NCBI GenBank assembly: GCA_963930655.1
Contig: OZ005609.1
Location: forward strand, 21,091,001 to 21,155,000
Source: Myrica gale
Taxonomy: Eukaryota; Streptophyta; Magnoliopsida; Fagales; Myricaceae
Direction of reading: 5' to 3'
DNA length: 64,000 nt
Part shown: positions 11,280 through 25,200 of the stretch, piece by piece
How the letters are laid out: every line of letters begins with the position of its first letter
Position numbering within the stretch: position 1 is the stretch's first letter
Made by a program: the position numbers and the translations under genes
Notes under the pieces: model-generated
What the model was told of the DNA's origin: nothing
Database searches by the model: none
What the model saw: the letters and a program-made list of their open reading frames with translations, nothing else

Positions 11280-11536
11280 GAACGAACGTTCCTAAGTTAC
11301 TCGTGGAGCCTAGTTAGAGACCCAACTTACCCGTCCTCTCAGTCTCTCACACCCACTCTCGTGCGCCGCACGTGTCAGACACTCCTACAACGGATCCTCG
11401 TCTCGCTCCCAAGATCTTCTTGTTCTCTGTTGCTCATCTGGGCGATCCGGTGCCTCATGTCATACCTATCTACTACGCCCCTCACCTTAGAATTCAGTAA
11501 TTTGACGAACTTACATTAGACCGGAGAGCTCCAGAG
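11280..11536 (+). promoter_or_regulatory. MON2 5' UTR / core promoter region
   Basis: Base composition shifts abruptly from AT-rich to C- and G-rich about 250 bp before the MON2 start codon, with CT-rich runs (ctctcagtctctcacac) and a CACGTG-type core (gccgcacgtgtc). This is the look of a TATA-less plant housekeeping promoter and leader. The transcription start is not determined. Confidence 0.5.
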
Positions 11537-14500
11537 ATGGCTTTCATGGCCGTCTTGGAATCAGATCTCCGCGCTCTTTCTGCCGAAGCCCGCCGTCGCT
11601 ACCCCGCTGTCAAAGAAGGCGCCGAGCACGCCATTTTAAAGGTCACAGCTCTCTTCACTGTCATTCGCACGCACGCGAATATATATCTATTGGATGTATT
11701 TTTTTTTGCTTTTATCCCTGTATGCCTGTATCTATGGATGAATGTAAACTGGTTAAAATGCTGTTTTCTAATTGTTAATATTCAACTGAATTCTAAGTTG
11801 TTATTGGCATTGGAGACAGAGAAAACAATATTTGATTGCTGAGATGAGTTATAGATACATTGGGAGGTAAATTAGAAGTTGTGATTTGAGGGAGACAGGT
11901 TTCTACCATTTCGTTTGACTGCGGAGAATAGCTAGAAAAGAAGAAGTAAGAGGAGAAGCAAGCTTTGGATTTTTTATTTGTGCTGTTTAGTGGAAATAGT
12001 ATCCCATTGTGAATTGGGTCCGGTACAGCGGCTATTCTGGTCCAGTACTGTTTAAGTTTGGTAGCTGAGAAACTGAAGAGAAAAGACAAGAAATGGAATG
12101 AGATTAGGGTCCTATTCTTTTTTCTTGTTTTTGTTTCACAGTAGTTGACTCATATTCAATAAGCTTAATATCCGTGTTAAGCGCACAGTGGGGTGAAGGA
12201 GAAGCAAGCTTTGTTTCTCTTCCTTTTGGTTCTAGGAAAGGATAAAGAAACAAGAAAAGGGAGGAGAATGAGTATAGATTAGTTAAGCAAGAAACTATTC
12301 TTTAACTATTAGCGTGTTCATGAAAATGCTTGAAGCCCTTGGCTGTAGACCATTTTGTTATTGGTAAGTTTTACATGTGTCTGATGGGTCTTGATTTTGT
12401 TATGGGTTTGAACCCCAAACCCACATTCCATCCAATTTCATGAAGAGAGGAGTACCTTTGTAGCTAGGGCATAAGGGCTTGGCTACAAGCGAAATTCAAG
12501 TAGAAATACCCCAGTCGATTGTAGAAGTAAGGAATAGTGAAGGAAGGTGGTTAAGTTAAGTGTACTTGTGCAATTGTTGTGCTCCTTTCTTCCCATAATT
12601 CTTGCTGAGAACAAAGTTGATCCTTGTTTTCCTTCACGATTTGCAAGGCTAATTAATGGAAAAGATGCTACATCTCCTACCTTCCTACCTTTTCCATCTA
12701 TAGATGCAATGCTCTGGAAGCCATGAAAAAAAAAGTGCTTGTTTACTGGTGTTCATTTTGTTGCTTGTCAGAGGGCCGAATAAGAGTTGTATCTCCTCTT
12801 TTGATGCCAATTTTCAGCTTCGTTCATTATCAAGTGCCAGTGAAATAGCGCATAATGAGGACATTCTACGAATCTTTTTGATGGCTTGCGAGGTCAGAAC
12901 TGTCAAATTGAGTGTAATTGGACTTTCATGTATACAAAACCTCATATCCCATGATGCGGTTGCTCCATCAGCTCTCAAAGAGATACTTTCAACGCTCAAA
13001 GATGTAAGTAACTCAAAATGTTTGGTGTTTACGATGGTTGTTGCAATTTTCAAAGAATAGGATTTAGCATATGACCTGGCCCATGGTCAGTTGGGATAAA
13101 CATAATTATTCTATGTTTCTAATAGAGTTTCTCGAAACAAGTCCTATAATCTTGATGAAACATAATGATGACCTGTGAAGTCCGATTCTGTTTAGTAAAT
13201 GCAGTAGAATTCATTGCAATTCACTTTGCTTATTCGGTGAAATTTGCTAATCCCAACTCCTGTTATATTTATTATATGTCAAAGGCAGGGAATTTATTGT
13301 AATCTTCTCATCCTTAGACGATCAAATGTTGTTTCTTCAGGCTCTTAGCAGTGAGTAGAAAGCCCATTCCTTATTTGGTATATTAAAAAGCCTAATGACA
13401 TGTCAAAGACCTTTTGTCTGACATACCATGTACCTTTTAAATTGTAACCTTATTTTTGCTTGCCAAAGAAAAATAAACCTAAGATCAGGAAATAATTTTC
13501 GCTAAAGAAAATTTGATATTCTGTTCAAGATTTGAAGCTGGAATTTGCTACACAATCATTTGTACGAGTTGTTTAGTTAGCTATCAGTCGAGAAGTAAGA
13601 TGTGGAAGTTGTGCAGGGGTAATGAGTTTGGCCCTCGAAAGACATCTTCATGATTCATCCAAGAAAAAAAAAACAGAAAGAAAAAGAAAAAAGAAAAAGT
13701 GAAATTAAATATATACTTTGGTTATATAGATTATCAGTTACAGGATGATAACTTAGTTATGAGTTCCCCGTTTTAATGCCAGGCTTTTCAATGAGATTCT
13801 GCCTTTTTTTTTCCTGGGTAGTGGTCGTGGCACTGTTGTAGTGTTGAGAAATCAGTTCTGCATGTGAAAATTCTTACATACAATCTATTCTTCAATGCAG
13901 CATGCTGAAATGGCAGACGAGAGCATTCAACTTAAGACCCTTCAGACTATATTGATAGTATTTCAATCACATTTATATCCTGAAAATGAGGTAATTGCTG
14001 ATTTCATTGGTCTTTATTTTGAGTATGAACAGTCATTGGATAGTTTAAGGGGTCTTGTTTTGCAGTCGCTTTTTCTTTGGGCCAATGTGATGTTGGGTTA
14101 TCCCTTTTCTGGCTTTCCGGATTTTCTTAGTTTTCTTGTTTGTATGTGTTAGGAGTTTTCAGTATAGTCTCTTGTATTGTCTTCTCCTTCTTCTTGTTCT
14201 TTGTTTTTCTTCTCTTTAATAAGATTGACTTACTTATATAAAAAAGAGAGTATGAACTAACTGTGCTTGCCAAGCAGTAGCAGCGGTTCAGAGTAGATTA
14301 TATCTTGAATTGTGCCATTAAGCTGATTGAGATAAAAGATAAGTTGAGAATAAACATGCTCTTTGGACTTTTCAGCAGCATAGATGACCTATTCATGTCG
14401 AGTCATTGGTAGCAAATTCTAGGTTATGACACAGGGATATTAGACTTATCTTGAAAATTAGACGGAAGATGTTGAGCAAAATCAGAGCGGCAGATGAACC

Positions 14501-15609
14501 AACCATCCAAAAATGAATTGGTCTAAGGGTTATGAAAACAAATAAGGAAGATCTGGATGAACAAAGGAAGGAGACTGAGAAGAGCAGGGCAAAAATATAG
14601 TAAAATTGTTGTTAGAGAATATAATTCAAATAATAAAATCTTCTTTTTCCTATCAACTTAAGTTTTTGGGATAAGTGGTAGAGTTACGGAGTATCAGAGC
14701 CAATGTTCTGAGTTCGAGACTTGACTCCACACTTCACCCCAATTATTAAATATTGCTCGTGTTGGGCCTTCCACTAAAAGGAGAGTCCGGCCCACACATG
14801 AGGAGTGTTAGAGAATATAATTCAAATAATAAAATCTTCATCTTCCTATCAGTTTAAGCTTTTGGAATAAGTGGTAGATTCACAGTTGCCTTCTTCTTTT
14901 TGACCTAAATTGCGTACAATTTGGTATCTGTTCTGCACTGAATCACTAAGTTGGAAGTTTGATATCCTGTTTTCTTGCGTGGCATAGATATTGAGTTGTT
15001 CTGGGTCGTATGGAACTTTTCACAACTTCAATTCTACGATTTTCAGGAGAATACGTCTCAAGCTCTTGCTATCTGTCTTCGGCTTCTTGAAAGTAACCGA
15101 TCCTCTGATAGTGTGCGGAAGTAAGTTAATTTTTTTATCTCAGAATATTGCTGTGAGACCTTTTTTATACCTTTTTTTTCTGTAAAGTTTATAATTTATC
15201 CTCTGAGAAAAATTTAAATGTATGGAATGTAATTCACCTCTTCCATCTGGAATAAGTGTTCATTTCCATGTTTTCCAGTACTGCTGCAGCTACCTTCAGG
15301 CAAGCGGTAGCCCTGATTTTTGATCATGTGGTTTGTGCTGAGTCTCTTCCTACTATGAAGTTTGCTTCAGGAGGTCAAATGTCTCGAACTGGTACAGTTA
15401 CTGGTGATGTTAGTCGCGGCATCAACCGATCAGAGTACGTTATTACTCATGATCATCTTCCAGAACTTTTCCTGCATCTGTCTTTCTAGTCAAGTCCTGG
15501 TAAAACGGAAATAGTTTAGTACATATATGGTCTCCTTTCAGTGTCGATGAAGGTAGTATTAGTATGTCAGGGATGAAGCTAGGATTAGACATTAGGGGGG
15601 CCAGTTACG

Positions 15610-15656
<47 letters not shown>

Positions 15657-16245
15657 GGGGGGGGGAGTAAAAAATCATTACAAAATATTTTTTTTCCTCA
15701 AGAGAAACAAATTTTTTCTCACTGATTTGGAGGACTAGTTCCAGGGGTAGTGGATATTGATACTGATCTGCTTACTTGCATGGTCTGAAATTTAGATATT
15801 CAACAATCTGATATCCGTCATATCCATCTAGCTGACTCAAGCATGAACAGGTCATTGGAGAATGAATTTGTCTCAGGAGTGCCGGCCATGATGAGGGAGA
15901 CTCTAACAAATGCTGGAAAGCTTGGGCTCCGTTTGCTTGAAGACCTGACAGCTCTTGCTGCAGGTGGATCTGTATGTGCTGGTTTAGAACTAGTAAACTG
16001 GGGTCCTAATGGACTTTAAATTGGTTTTTTAATTGTAGATTCCTTATTATTATTTCTATTGACAAAAAGCAAATAACCATTTCTATGCGTGAATCATTCT
16101 GCGTGATATCCAAATATTAACATTTATTCAGAGGACTTGTCCAATTGAATTTCTAACCAATAAGTACCTGTTTTGCCTTTTTCCTACAGTCAATTTGGCT
16201 ACACGTCAATTCTCTTCAACGGACGTTTGTGCTTGATATACTTGA
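11537..16245 (+). CDS. MON2: MON2 exons 1-7 (residues 1-262)
   Basis: Exons: 11537-11641, 12818-13003, 13901-13990, 15047-15120, 15279-15434, 15851-15971, 16190-16245. Marker strings are [20 protein letters not shown] (exon 2), the [18 protein letters not shown] block (exon 5) and [18 protein letters not shown] (exon 6). These form the DCB and start of the HUS-like region. Exon 6 must start at 15851, because that choice restores the Glu codon split over the exon 5/6 junction. Intron 3 holds a short L1 tail and a TRIM; intron 5 holds an (AT)n run. Confidence 0.93.
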
Positions 16246-19200
16246 GTAAGAAATCTCTCTGTCCGTAACATTTTGTATTCCTATGATTTGGAGTAACTGG
16301 AGTGGCCAGTTAATCATGAACAGATAGTCGACCAATCTGCTTCTTAGCCTATTCTATCAATTATCCATTTTATGCTGTTGGTTATTTTCATGAACCTTCT
16401 GATATTTAAAGAGAAGTTTTAGTTACTTGGACATCATGACTGAAAATCAGCCAAGTCTTGGAAGGTCTTTGAGATCAAGAATTCTAATCTTTGTATCTGA
16501 AGGCTGACACCTTGCAGATACTGTGTCATTTTTCCTCTTTTCTTGGAGAGGATGAAAAGGAAAGAGATTTGTCTAAGAAGAAGAGAAAGAATCTAAAGAA
16601 AGATGGGAGAGATTAATATTGCATTGCCTATGTTGAAAATTATCCTTCAAGAAGGAATCCAATGAAGTACTCAATCCACCCTATAACTAGTGTCCTTTCC
16701 TTTTTTTGGTGTTTCTCAAGATGATTGTAAGAATTTTCATCCACAATTGTTAAAACTATTTTATTAATGACGCTTAAAATGAAATGAAACAAAAAAGTGT
16801 ATTCCTCCAATTGTCAAATTATTTAACGAGGGTGATTATGTGCAAAATGTGTCAAGAGTGTGAGTTATCCTTCACATTTAATGTTTTTTCTTGATCTTTG
16901 CATTTGGTCAAATAGGACACTTGTCATAGGTCAGAGGGAGTATCAATCGCACTCCACCTCAAGCGGATGCAATGGTATTTCGCTTGTCCACCTGCAAAAA
17001 GTGAAAATAAAGTTTGTCCTCCTACAAGAAAATGAAATGCCGAAGTTTATACTATGAAGTCCTTTAGTGGAACCCTGGCAAGTAGATCTTGATTTCAATT
17101 ACCAGTGTAATAAGACCACAGCTCAGCACCCAGGATAAAGGGGCGTTACAGTTCCACTTGTTCATCTAGGAATGTTGGTATGCGGCTTGGCTTGAAAGAC
17201 CTTTTGATGTAGATGAAGTGACGGGTGTTGTGCGAAGTCTCAATGGTGATAAAGCCCCTGGTCCTGATGGTTTCTCTTTGGCATTCTATCAATCTTGCTG
17301 GGATATCATTAAGGACGATGCTCTTTCCATGTTCAATGAGTTTGCTCAGTTTGAGAAATTTGTTAGAAGTATCAATGCCACTTTCCTTGTATTGATTCCC
17401 AAGAAGTATGATGCTGTTGAGTTGAAGGATTTCAGGCCCATCAGCCTTGTGGGAGGGGTCTATAAAATTCTGGCCAAAGTTCTGACTAATAGGCTGAGGA
17501 TGGTCATGGAGAAAATTAAATCGCCTTCCCAGGGAGCCTTTGTGAGGGGTAGACAGATCTTGGATTCGGTCTTGGTTGCTAGTGAGTGCATCGACTTCAG
17601 GATGCGCTCTTCCTTGCCCGGTATGCTTTGCAAGCTTGATATACATAAGGCTTATGATCACGTTAACTGGAGATTTCTTGTATATTTGTTAAGGAGGTGT
17701 GGCTTTGGCGATAAATGGTGCAGCTGGATTGAGTTCTGTATTTCTACTGTTAGATTCTCGGTGTTAGTGAATGGGTCTTCTGAAGGCTTTCTTGGTAGTT
17801 CTCGGGGTCTGCGCCAGGGCGACCCCCTTTTGCCCTTTCTGTTTGTTATTGTTATGGAAGCTCTAAGTAGGATGCTGAACAAGTTGGTGGACATTGGTTT
17901 CATGGAGGGCTTCTCCGTGGGGAGTGGTGGAGTGAGCATTTCTCATCTACTCTTTGCTGATGATACCCTTATTTTGTGTGGGGCTGAGGAGCGTCAGTTT
18001 CGTTATCTGCGATGTCTTCTACTCTGTTTTGAGGCGGTGTCTGGACTTAAGATTAACCTCCAGAAATCCGAAGTTATTCCCATTGGAGTGGTGGATAATG
18101 TCCAGGAGTTGGCTGATATCATGGGTTGCAGAGTAGCTTCCTTGCCCTTTTTGTATCTTGGGCTTCCTCTGGGTGCGAGTTTCAAAAGCTTCCACATTTG
18201 GAACGACATTCTTGAAAGAACGGAAAAGAGGTTGGCTGGGTGGAAGCGAAGTTACCTCTCGAAGGGAGGTAGAATTACTTTGATCAAGTCTACTCTTGCT
18301 AACCTCCGACCTACTATTTGTCTCTTTTCCCTATTCCCTCTACAGTGGCTAGTAGTTTGGAGAAGTTACAAAGGAATTTCTTGTGGGGTAGTGATAGTGA
18401 TCAACACAAGTTTCATTTACTTAATTGGGATAAGGTTTGCTGTGCTATTAGATCTGGTGGTTTGGGTATTAGGCGGCTGTCCACCTTCAATAAGGCTTTG
18501 CTTGGTAAGTGGTTGTGGCGTTTTGTTTGTGAGCGTAATTGTTTATGGAGGAATGTGGTCGTGGAGAAGTTTGGGTGTGAGGTGGGTGGGTGGAGGACCA
18601 TTCAGAGGAGAGGATCTTATGGTGTTAGTCTTTGGAGGTATATCACCAAGTGGGGGGGGGGATCTCTTCACCCAGAATAGTCGGTTTGTGGTGGGCTGTG
18701 GTAATAGTGTTCGTTTCTGGAGCGACCTTTGATGTGGAGGTAGACCTTTGCGGTTCTCTTTTCCGCTTCTCTTCGCCATTGCTAGAGATAAGGACGCCAT
18801 GGTGGCGGATTATTGGGATGAAAATTCAGGTCCGGGGGTTTGGAATGTCCAATTTGTTAGGGCAGCAAATGATTGAGAGCTTGAGTTTTTTTCGTCCTTT
18901 TTTAGGCTCCTTTATGGCATGGTCATAAGGAGTGGAGTTGATGATAGACTGTGTTGGTTGGGTTCCAAATCCGGTAAGTTCTCGGTGAAGTCGATGTATG
19001 GGCTTCTTCATTGCAGCACCTATGTTTCGTTCCCTTGGAAACAGATTTGGCGATCTTTTGCTCCCATGAGAGTCTCCGTCTTTGTATGGGAGGTTGCCCA
19101 TGGTCGCGTTCTGACTATCGACAATCTAAGGAGGAGGGGTCTTTGTTTATTGGATTGGTGTTTCCTTTGTAGATGCAGTGGAGAATCTGTGAATTACCTT

Positions 19201-22200
19201 TTTCTTCATTGTGAGGTGGCCAGGGACTTATGGGCTCATGCGTTTAAGATTATGGATTATTGTTGGGTTATGCCTTTGCAGGTGGTTGTTGTGTTGTTTT
19301 GCTGGAAGAGGAAGTTTGATGATCGTCATGCTCTGATTGTGTGGAAATTGATCCCCTTGTGCATTTGGTGGACTCTCTGGAGGGACAGGAATGATAGATG
19401 TTTTGAGAGCACTTTTTCGTCTGTTGAGGGGTTGAGGGGAAAGATGATGAGATCTCTATTTTCTTGGGCTACAGCTGTTTTGGGTTCTTGTTTCTGTGAT
19501 TTTTCTGATTTCCTTAGTTTTGTAGCTTACTTGGCTTAGGTTTCAGTATAGCTCTTTGTACTGTTCCTACTTTGGTTTATTAATAAAGCTTTTCTTACTT
19601 ATCAAAAAAAAAAAATGTTGGTATTAACTTTAAGGTCGTGTCAGAGTCCTAGGTTCCTCCCTTGAGCTGACTGAAATATTTCGTTATTTCTAGTCTGAAG
19701 AACACAAACTTCTTGTGCCATCGCTTTACGGTGTGCTTTGGCACTCGGCCTGGTAGTGTTTGTCTTTTGTGATTTTTACTTGCTAGAATGGTCCACACTA
19801 TGCTCGTATGTAGACCCTCTTGTTCATCAATTGATCCTTCCAAATTTGCCTTTGTCATAGTCTATGCAACTGAAATATCTCCTTGTGGCTTTATTTTTAC
19901 TTGTACTTGATGCATGATCTGCAGATTCATTTTATCCAATTATGTGGCAGTTTTCAGAACCTTGGTTCCCTATGAACTGGTAAACGTAAAAATGCCTTGA
20001 CAAAAAAATTTGTTTTCTGGTCTTTTGCTTAAACATTATAGTTTAATTATTGAAAAGGGTGTGTGGGTACGTAACAGGTTTTACAGCACCAGATATGTTC
20101 ACTGCTGATGACTTCAATTCGTACCAACGCAGAGGTAATTAATCTACCGAAATATGTATTGTAATTAGTCTTTTGAAGCATCAGTAGTGTTGTTGCCATC
20201 TCAAGAAGAGCTTCATTGTTACTTCAGGTTGAAGGGGAAGCAGGAGAGCCTTCCTTTAGACGCTTGGTTTTGCGGTCCGTTGCTCATATTATCAGGCTTT
20301 ACAGTTCATCCCTTGTCACAGAATGTGAGGTGTGTTCTGTTAGAGAATGATCTTCTACCCATGCTGTGACATATCGATTTAAGTTCTGAAAAAGCCAACA
20401 CCAAGTAGTCTTTTTTACTCCATCTGGGTATCTTTGATTACTTGCATTTTCTGCTTTTATACTTTATATCATTTTTTCCACTTTATAATCTAGTGATTAT
20501 GGTTACACTAAATCAAGTGATCTCTTTTTCCTTAGATTCTGGTTCGTTTAGGCTCAAGGAATGTGTTATTTTCAAAGGGCCTACTTGTGAACCTATCTCT
20601 TTTTCCTTAGATTCTGATTTAGTGATCTTTTCCTTGTAGTCATGTTTGAAAATTTCAAGAAATGTGTTTAAGGGGCCACTAGTGAAACTACATGATTGTG
20701 CTCCTTCATGTAATCTAAAGAAATCTATTCTGCAAAATAGCTCTTAGTAGTGCGCTCTTATTTTAAAATTTCTGCTCAAATCATTAATTGGAATGCCTTT
20801 TGGTTGTTTGTTTGTCTGAAAATGCAACATTCTACTTGCATTGTCAACAATCAACTAAATCATTCTTCCACCCCCTCCCCCCTCCTCCGTGCTTCTTAAT
20901 GCAGGTTTTCCTCAGTATGTTAGTGAAGATTATCTTCCTTGATCTTCCCCTATGGCATCGGATACTTGTTCTTGAGATCTTGAGGGTAACTTCGATGGTG
21001 TCACATATTCATGTTTCATGTTTCTATATGAAATATTGAGTACTGTGTAGGTAATTTACAGGTATCTTTGAGACTTGTTTCTTATGATAAGAATTTCTGG
21101 AATTTGACAGGGGTTTTGTGTTGAGGCACGGACATTGCGGGTTCTTTTCCAGAACTTTGATATGTAAGCTCACTAGCTGTGGTGTGTTTGTTGCATACAT
21201 CTCATTAACGTCGTACCCTTTTTTTTTTATCCTGCTTCATTAGAGAAGAAAGAGTGAAAGAGAAGCAATGATCCATAATAAGCCTGTCAAAAATTTACCT
21301 AAGTTCACATTTCAACCATTGCTAGTTACGGGCCTCCTGGCACCACAAGCATTTTCTATAATGCATAAAAATCAAAAGGATGAAAATCATGGTTTAACTG
21401 AAACGATGGGAAGTTTGAGAACAAAATTCAAATAATTCTCTTATATAGTTTCAGGTAGCCAATAATGTAGGTCTGAAAGGGAAGAACAATTCAAGTCTTG
21501 AAGCAGTGGAGAAACAGCCAGAAAGATTTAAGTACAAGATGTGACATGATTGCTATGATAATAAGAGAGAGCCAAAAGTGATTTGTTTTTTCCTGCTTCT
21601 CTTTCCAGCTTCACTTAAATATTCAAAATGGTATAATCTCGACATTATTCAGGTGCCTTCTTTGGTAGAGATACAAGGACACTACTACAAAATCCAATCT
21701 AGGGAAGCCTTGAGAAAAAGATTTATTTCCATTCTAATTCCTGGTGCAATATTAAGAGGATTGAACCAGAAGGCCTTGGAAATTCGAGGGTGTTGGATAT
21801 GGTGGATTCTTGTGTGGGTGGTTTCTTTATGTCGGTGGTTTTTAGAAATATTGAGAGTGATATTTAGTGGATGTTCTCGGGGGTTTATGACCCCAATGAT
21901 GACCGTTGCAAGAGATTATTATAGGAGAAGTTGATTGGTGTGTTTGCTTGGTGGAACCTTCCTTGGTGCATTGGAGGCAACTTCAATGTCACTCGGTTTC
22001 CAAGAAAACGTTATGGGCTGGGCGGTTTCAGGAGTGCTATGGTGAATTTTTCAGACTTCATTGCTGAAAATCAGTTAGTGAATATTCCGATGTCGGGAGG
22101 TACTTTTACTTGGTCGAATGGTAAAGCTTCCCAGTCTTGGTGGGGGAGTGGTGGAGGTCTTATGATTTTGCTGGTTCCCCTAGTTTCAAGCTTAATGCTA

Positions 22201-25200
22201 AGCTAAAGGCGTTGAATGATCTTATTAAATGGAACCGAGAGGTATTTGACGATCTGAATTATAGGAAATCTTTGTTGTTGGGTGAGTTATCTTCACTGGA
22301 TGGAGGGATGAGAGTGGGAATCTGGCTGAGGCAGGCCAAAGACGATAATTGGAGGTGTCTTCTGTGCTGAATTCTTTGATTGGCATTGAGGAAACTAGTT
22401 AAAGACAGAAGTCTCGTACTTTATGGCTTAAGGAGGAAGATAAATGTACCCAGTTTTTTCATCATATGACCAACTCTAATCATAGAATTAACTCGAGTGA
22501 TAGCTTGGAGGTGGACAGAGAGTTATTGGAGGATCAAGAGAGTATCTCTGAGGAGATTGTCAGCTATTATTGTTCCTTATCTAAGGAGCCTTTCTCTTGA
22601 AGACCTCTTCTGGACGATTTGGCTTTCGATTCCATTTCTAGGATTGAGGCGGATTGGCTCGAAAGGCCCTTTGATGAGGAAAAGGTGGTTGGAGTGGTGA
22701 TGGGTCTTATTGGGGACAAGACGTCGGGCCCGGATGGTTTTACCCTTGATTTCTTCCAATCTTGTTAGGAGGTGATCAAGGGTGATGTCGTCTCTATGTT
22801 TAATGAGTTTGTGCAGCATGACAAGTTTGTCAGAAGCCTTAATGCAACCTTCATTGTGCTGATTCCAAAGAAAGTGGGAGCGGTCGAATTGAAGGATTTT
22901 TGCCCAATTAGCCTTGTGGGTGGAGTTTACAAAATTCTGGCCAAGGTGTTGGCGAATAGGTTGAAGGTGGTCTTGGATGGTATCATCTTGCCCTTTCAGA
23001 ATGTGTTTGTGAAAGGTAGACAAATTTTGGATTCCGTTCTCGTTGCTAATGAGTGCATTGACTCTAGGATGCGCTCCAACATTCCGGGCATGATCTGCAA
23101 ATTGGATGTTCACAAGGTGTACGACCATGTGAATTGAAGATTCTTTTTATACCTCTTAAGGAGGTGTGGTTTTGGGGCTAGGTGGTGCAGTTGGATCGAG
23201 TTCTGCATCTCCACTGTAAAATATTCGGTGGTTGTGAATAGATCTCCCAAAGGATTTTTTGGTGGGTCTCGCGGATTGCGTCAAGGTGATCCCCTCTCAC
23301 CTTTGCTGTTCGTTATTGTCATGGAAGCTTTCAGTAGGATGATGAAGGCGTTGATTGGCAATGTTTCCATTGAAGGATTCAATGTTGGAGTTGATGGTAG
23401 AGGTGGGGTGAACATATCTCATTTATTATTTGCAGACGACACTCTCACTCTTTGTGGGGCTGATGAGGGTCAATTATGCTATCTTCGCTGCCTTCTCCTT
23501 TGTTTTGAGGCGGTGTTGGGTTTGAAGATTAATCTCTCCAAGTCTGAAGCCATCCTGTTGGTAACATTGTCAATGTGCATGTTTTGGCTTCTATTTTGGG
23601 CTGTCGGGTTGCTTCTTTGCCTATCACTTATCTGGGCCTCTCCTTGGGGGCTGCCTTCAAATGTTCTCGCATTTGAAGTAATATTATCGAGAGGACAAAG
23701 AGGAGGTTGGTGAGGTGGGAACGATGCTATCTCTCCAAGGGTGGTGGAATCACGTTGATCAAGTCCACTCTGTCTTGTCTCCCCACTTATTTTTTGTCGC
23801 TCTTCCCTATTCTTGTTGCGGTGGCTAATAGGTTGGAGAAGATTCAGAGAGATTTTTTTATGGGGAAGTGATGATAGCATGCATAAATTTCATCTTGCGA
23901 AGTGGGAGAAAGTGTGCCCTCCTATTAGATGCGGTGGGTTGGGTTTGAAAATGCTTGCTTTGTTTAATAGGGCCCTTCTTGGGAAATGGCTTTGGGGTTG
24001 AGCGAGATAGCTTGTGGAGAATTGTTATCATGGAGAAATACGGTTGTGCTTTGGGTGGGTGGAACACTCTTGTATGCAATGGCTCTTATGATGTTGGTCT
24101 TTGGAAGAATACTAGCAAAGGATAAGATTCCTTTGTTGAGAACATCCATTTTGAGGTCGGAAGTGACATGAGAGAGAGGGGTTCCGGGAGTGTTTCGTGG
24201 AATATTCAGTTTGTTAGGAAGGCTAATGATTTGGAATTGGAGGAGTTTTTGAAGCTCTTCTCTTTACTGTACTCCAAAGTTATGAGGAGTTATGCTGAAG
24301 ATGAGATTGGTGAGATCCAAGAATGGTGTTTTCTTGGTGAAATCTTGGTATTCGTTTCTTGTTGGGGATTTCGATGAGAGATGAGGGTTTCCCTTAGAGA
24401 CAGATTTGGAGGTCTTTAGCCCCGCCTAGGGTGTCCGTCCTTGTTTGGGAAGCCACCCATGGAAGAATCCTTACCACTGATAACTCGAGGCAGAGAGGAG
24501 TGAATGTGCTAGATTGGTGCTATCTTTGCAAATGTGAAGGGGAGTCTGTTGAGCACATTTTGCTGAACTGTTTGGTTGCTAGGGAGTTGTGGTCCTTAGT
24601 GCTCTCTATTATGGACCATGATTAGGTGATGCCTAGAAGAGTAGCTGAAGTTTTGTTGTGCTGGACAAGGGATTTTAAAGACCCTCGGGTCTTAGCTATT
24701 TGGAGAATGATCCCTACTTGTATTTGGTGGAATTTATGGAGAGAGAGAAATGAGAGATGTTTTGAGGGTGTGGCTATATCCATAGAGGGTCTGAGTGGAA
24801 ATTTTTTGCAGACCTTGTGCATGAATGCCATGTTGGGTTCTCCCTTTTCGGAGTTTATAGATTTCATTTGTTTTCTAGCTTGTTTAGTCTAGAGGTCTCA
24901 GTATAGTCCTTTGAACTGTTCCTTCTATTTTTTTTTCTTTCAATAAAATTGTCTTATCAAAAAAAGAAAAGAAAGAATGATACCTGCATTTCAAGAGTTG
25001 ATAATTTTGCTGATTCATTTGGTACTTTCGGGTTCACCATTGTGTAGACTTCAAATTATCACCTTGCCATATCGGAGTTATGCTAAAACTTTTCCTTGAA
25101 AGAAGTCAAGTCCAATACAACCATTATTATTGTTATCCACTCCTTTTTTCATCTGTCTTTGTAGGCATCCCAAGAATACAAATGTAGTAGAGGGCATGGT

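Noticed and set aside
17218..18732. Long open frame (about 500 codons) that could be annotated as a host gene
   Set aside because: It is the reverse transcriptase of a 5'-truncated L1 with target duplication and A tail, inside MON2 intron 7.
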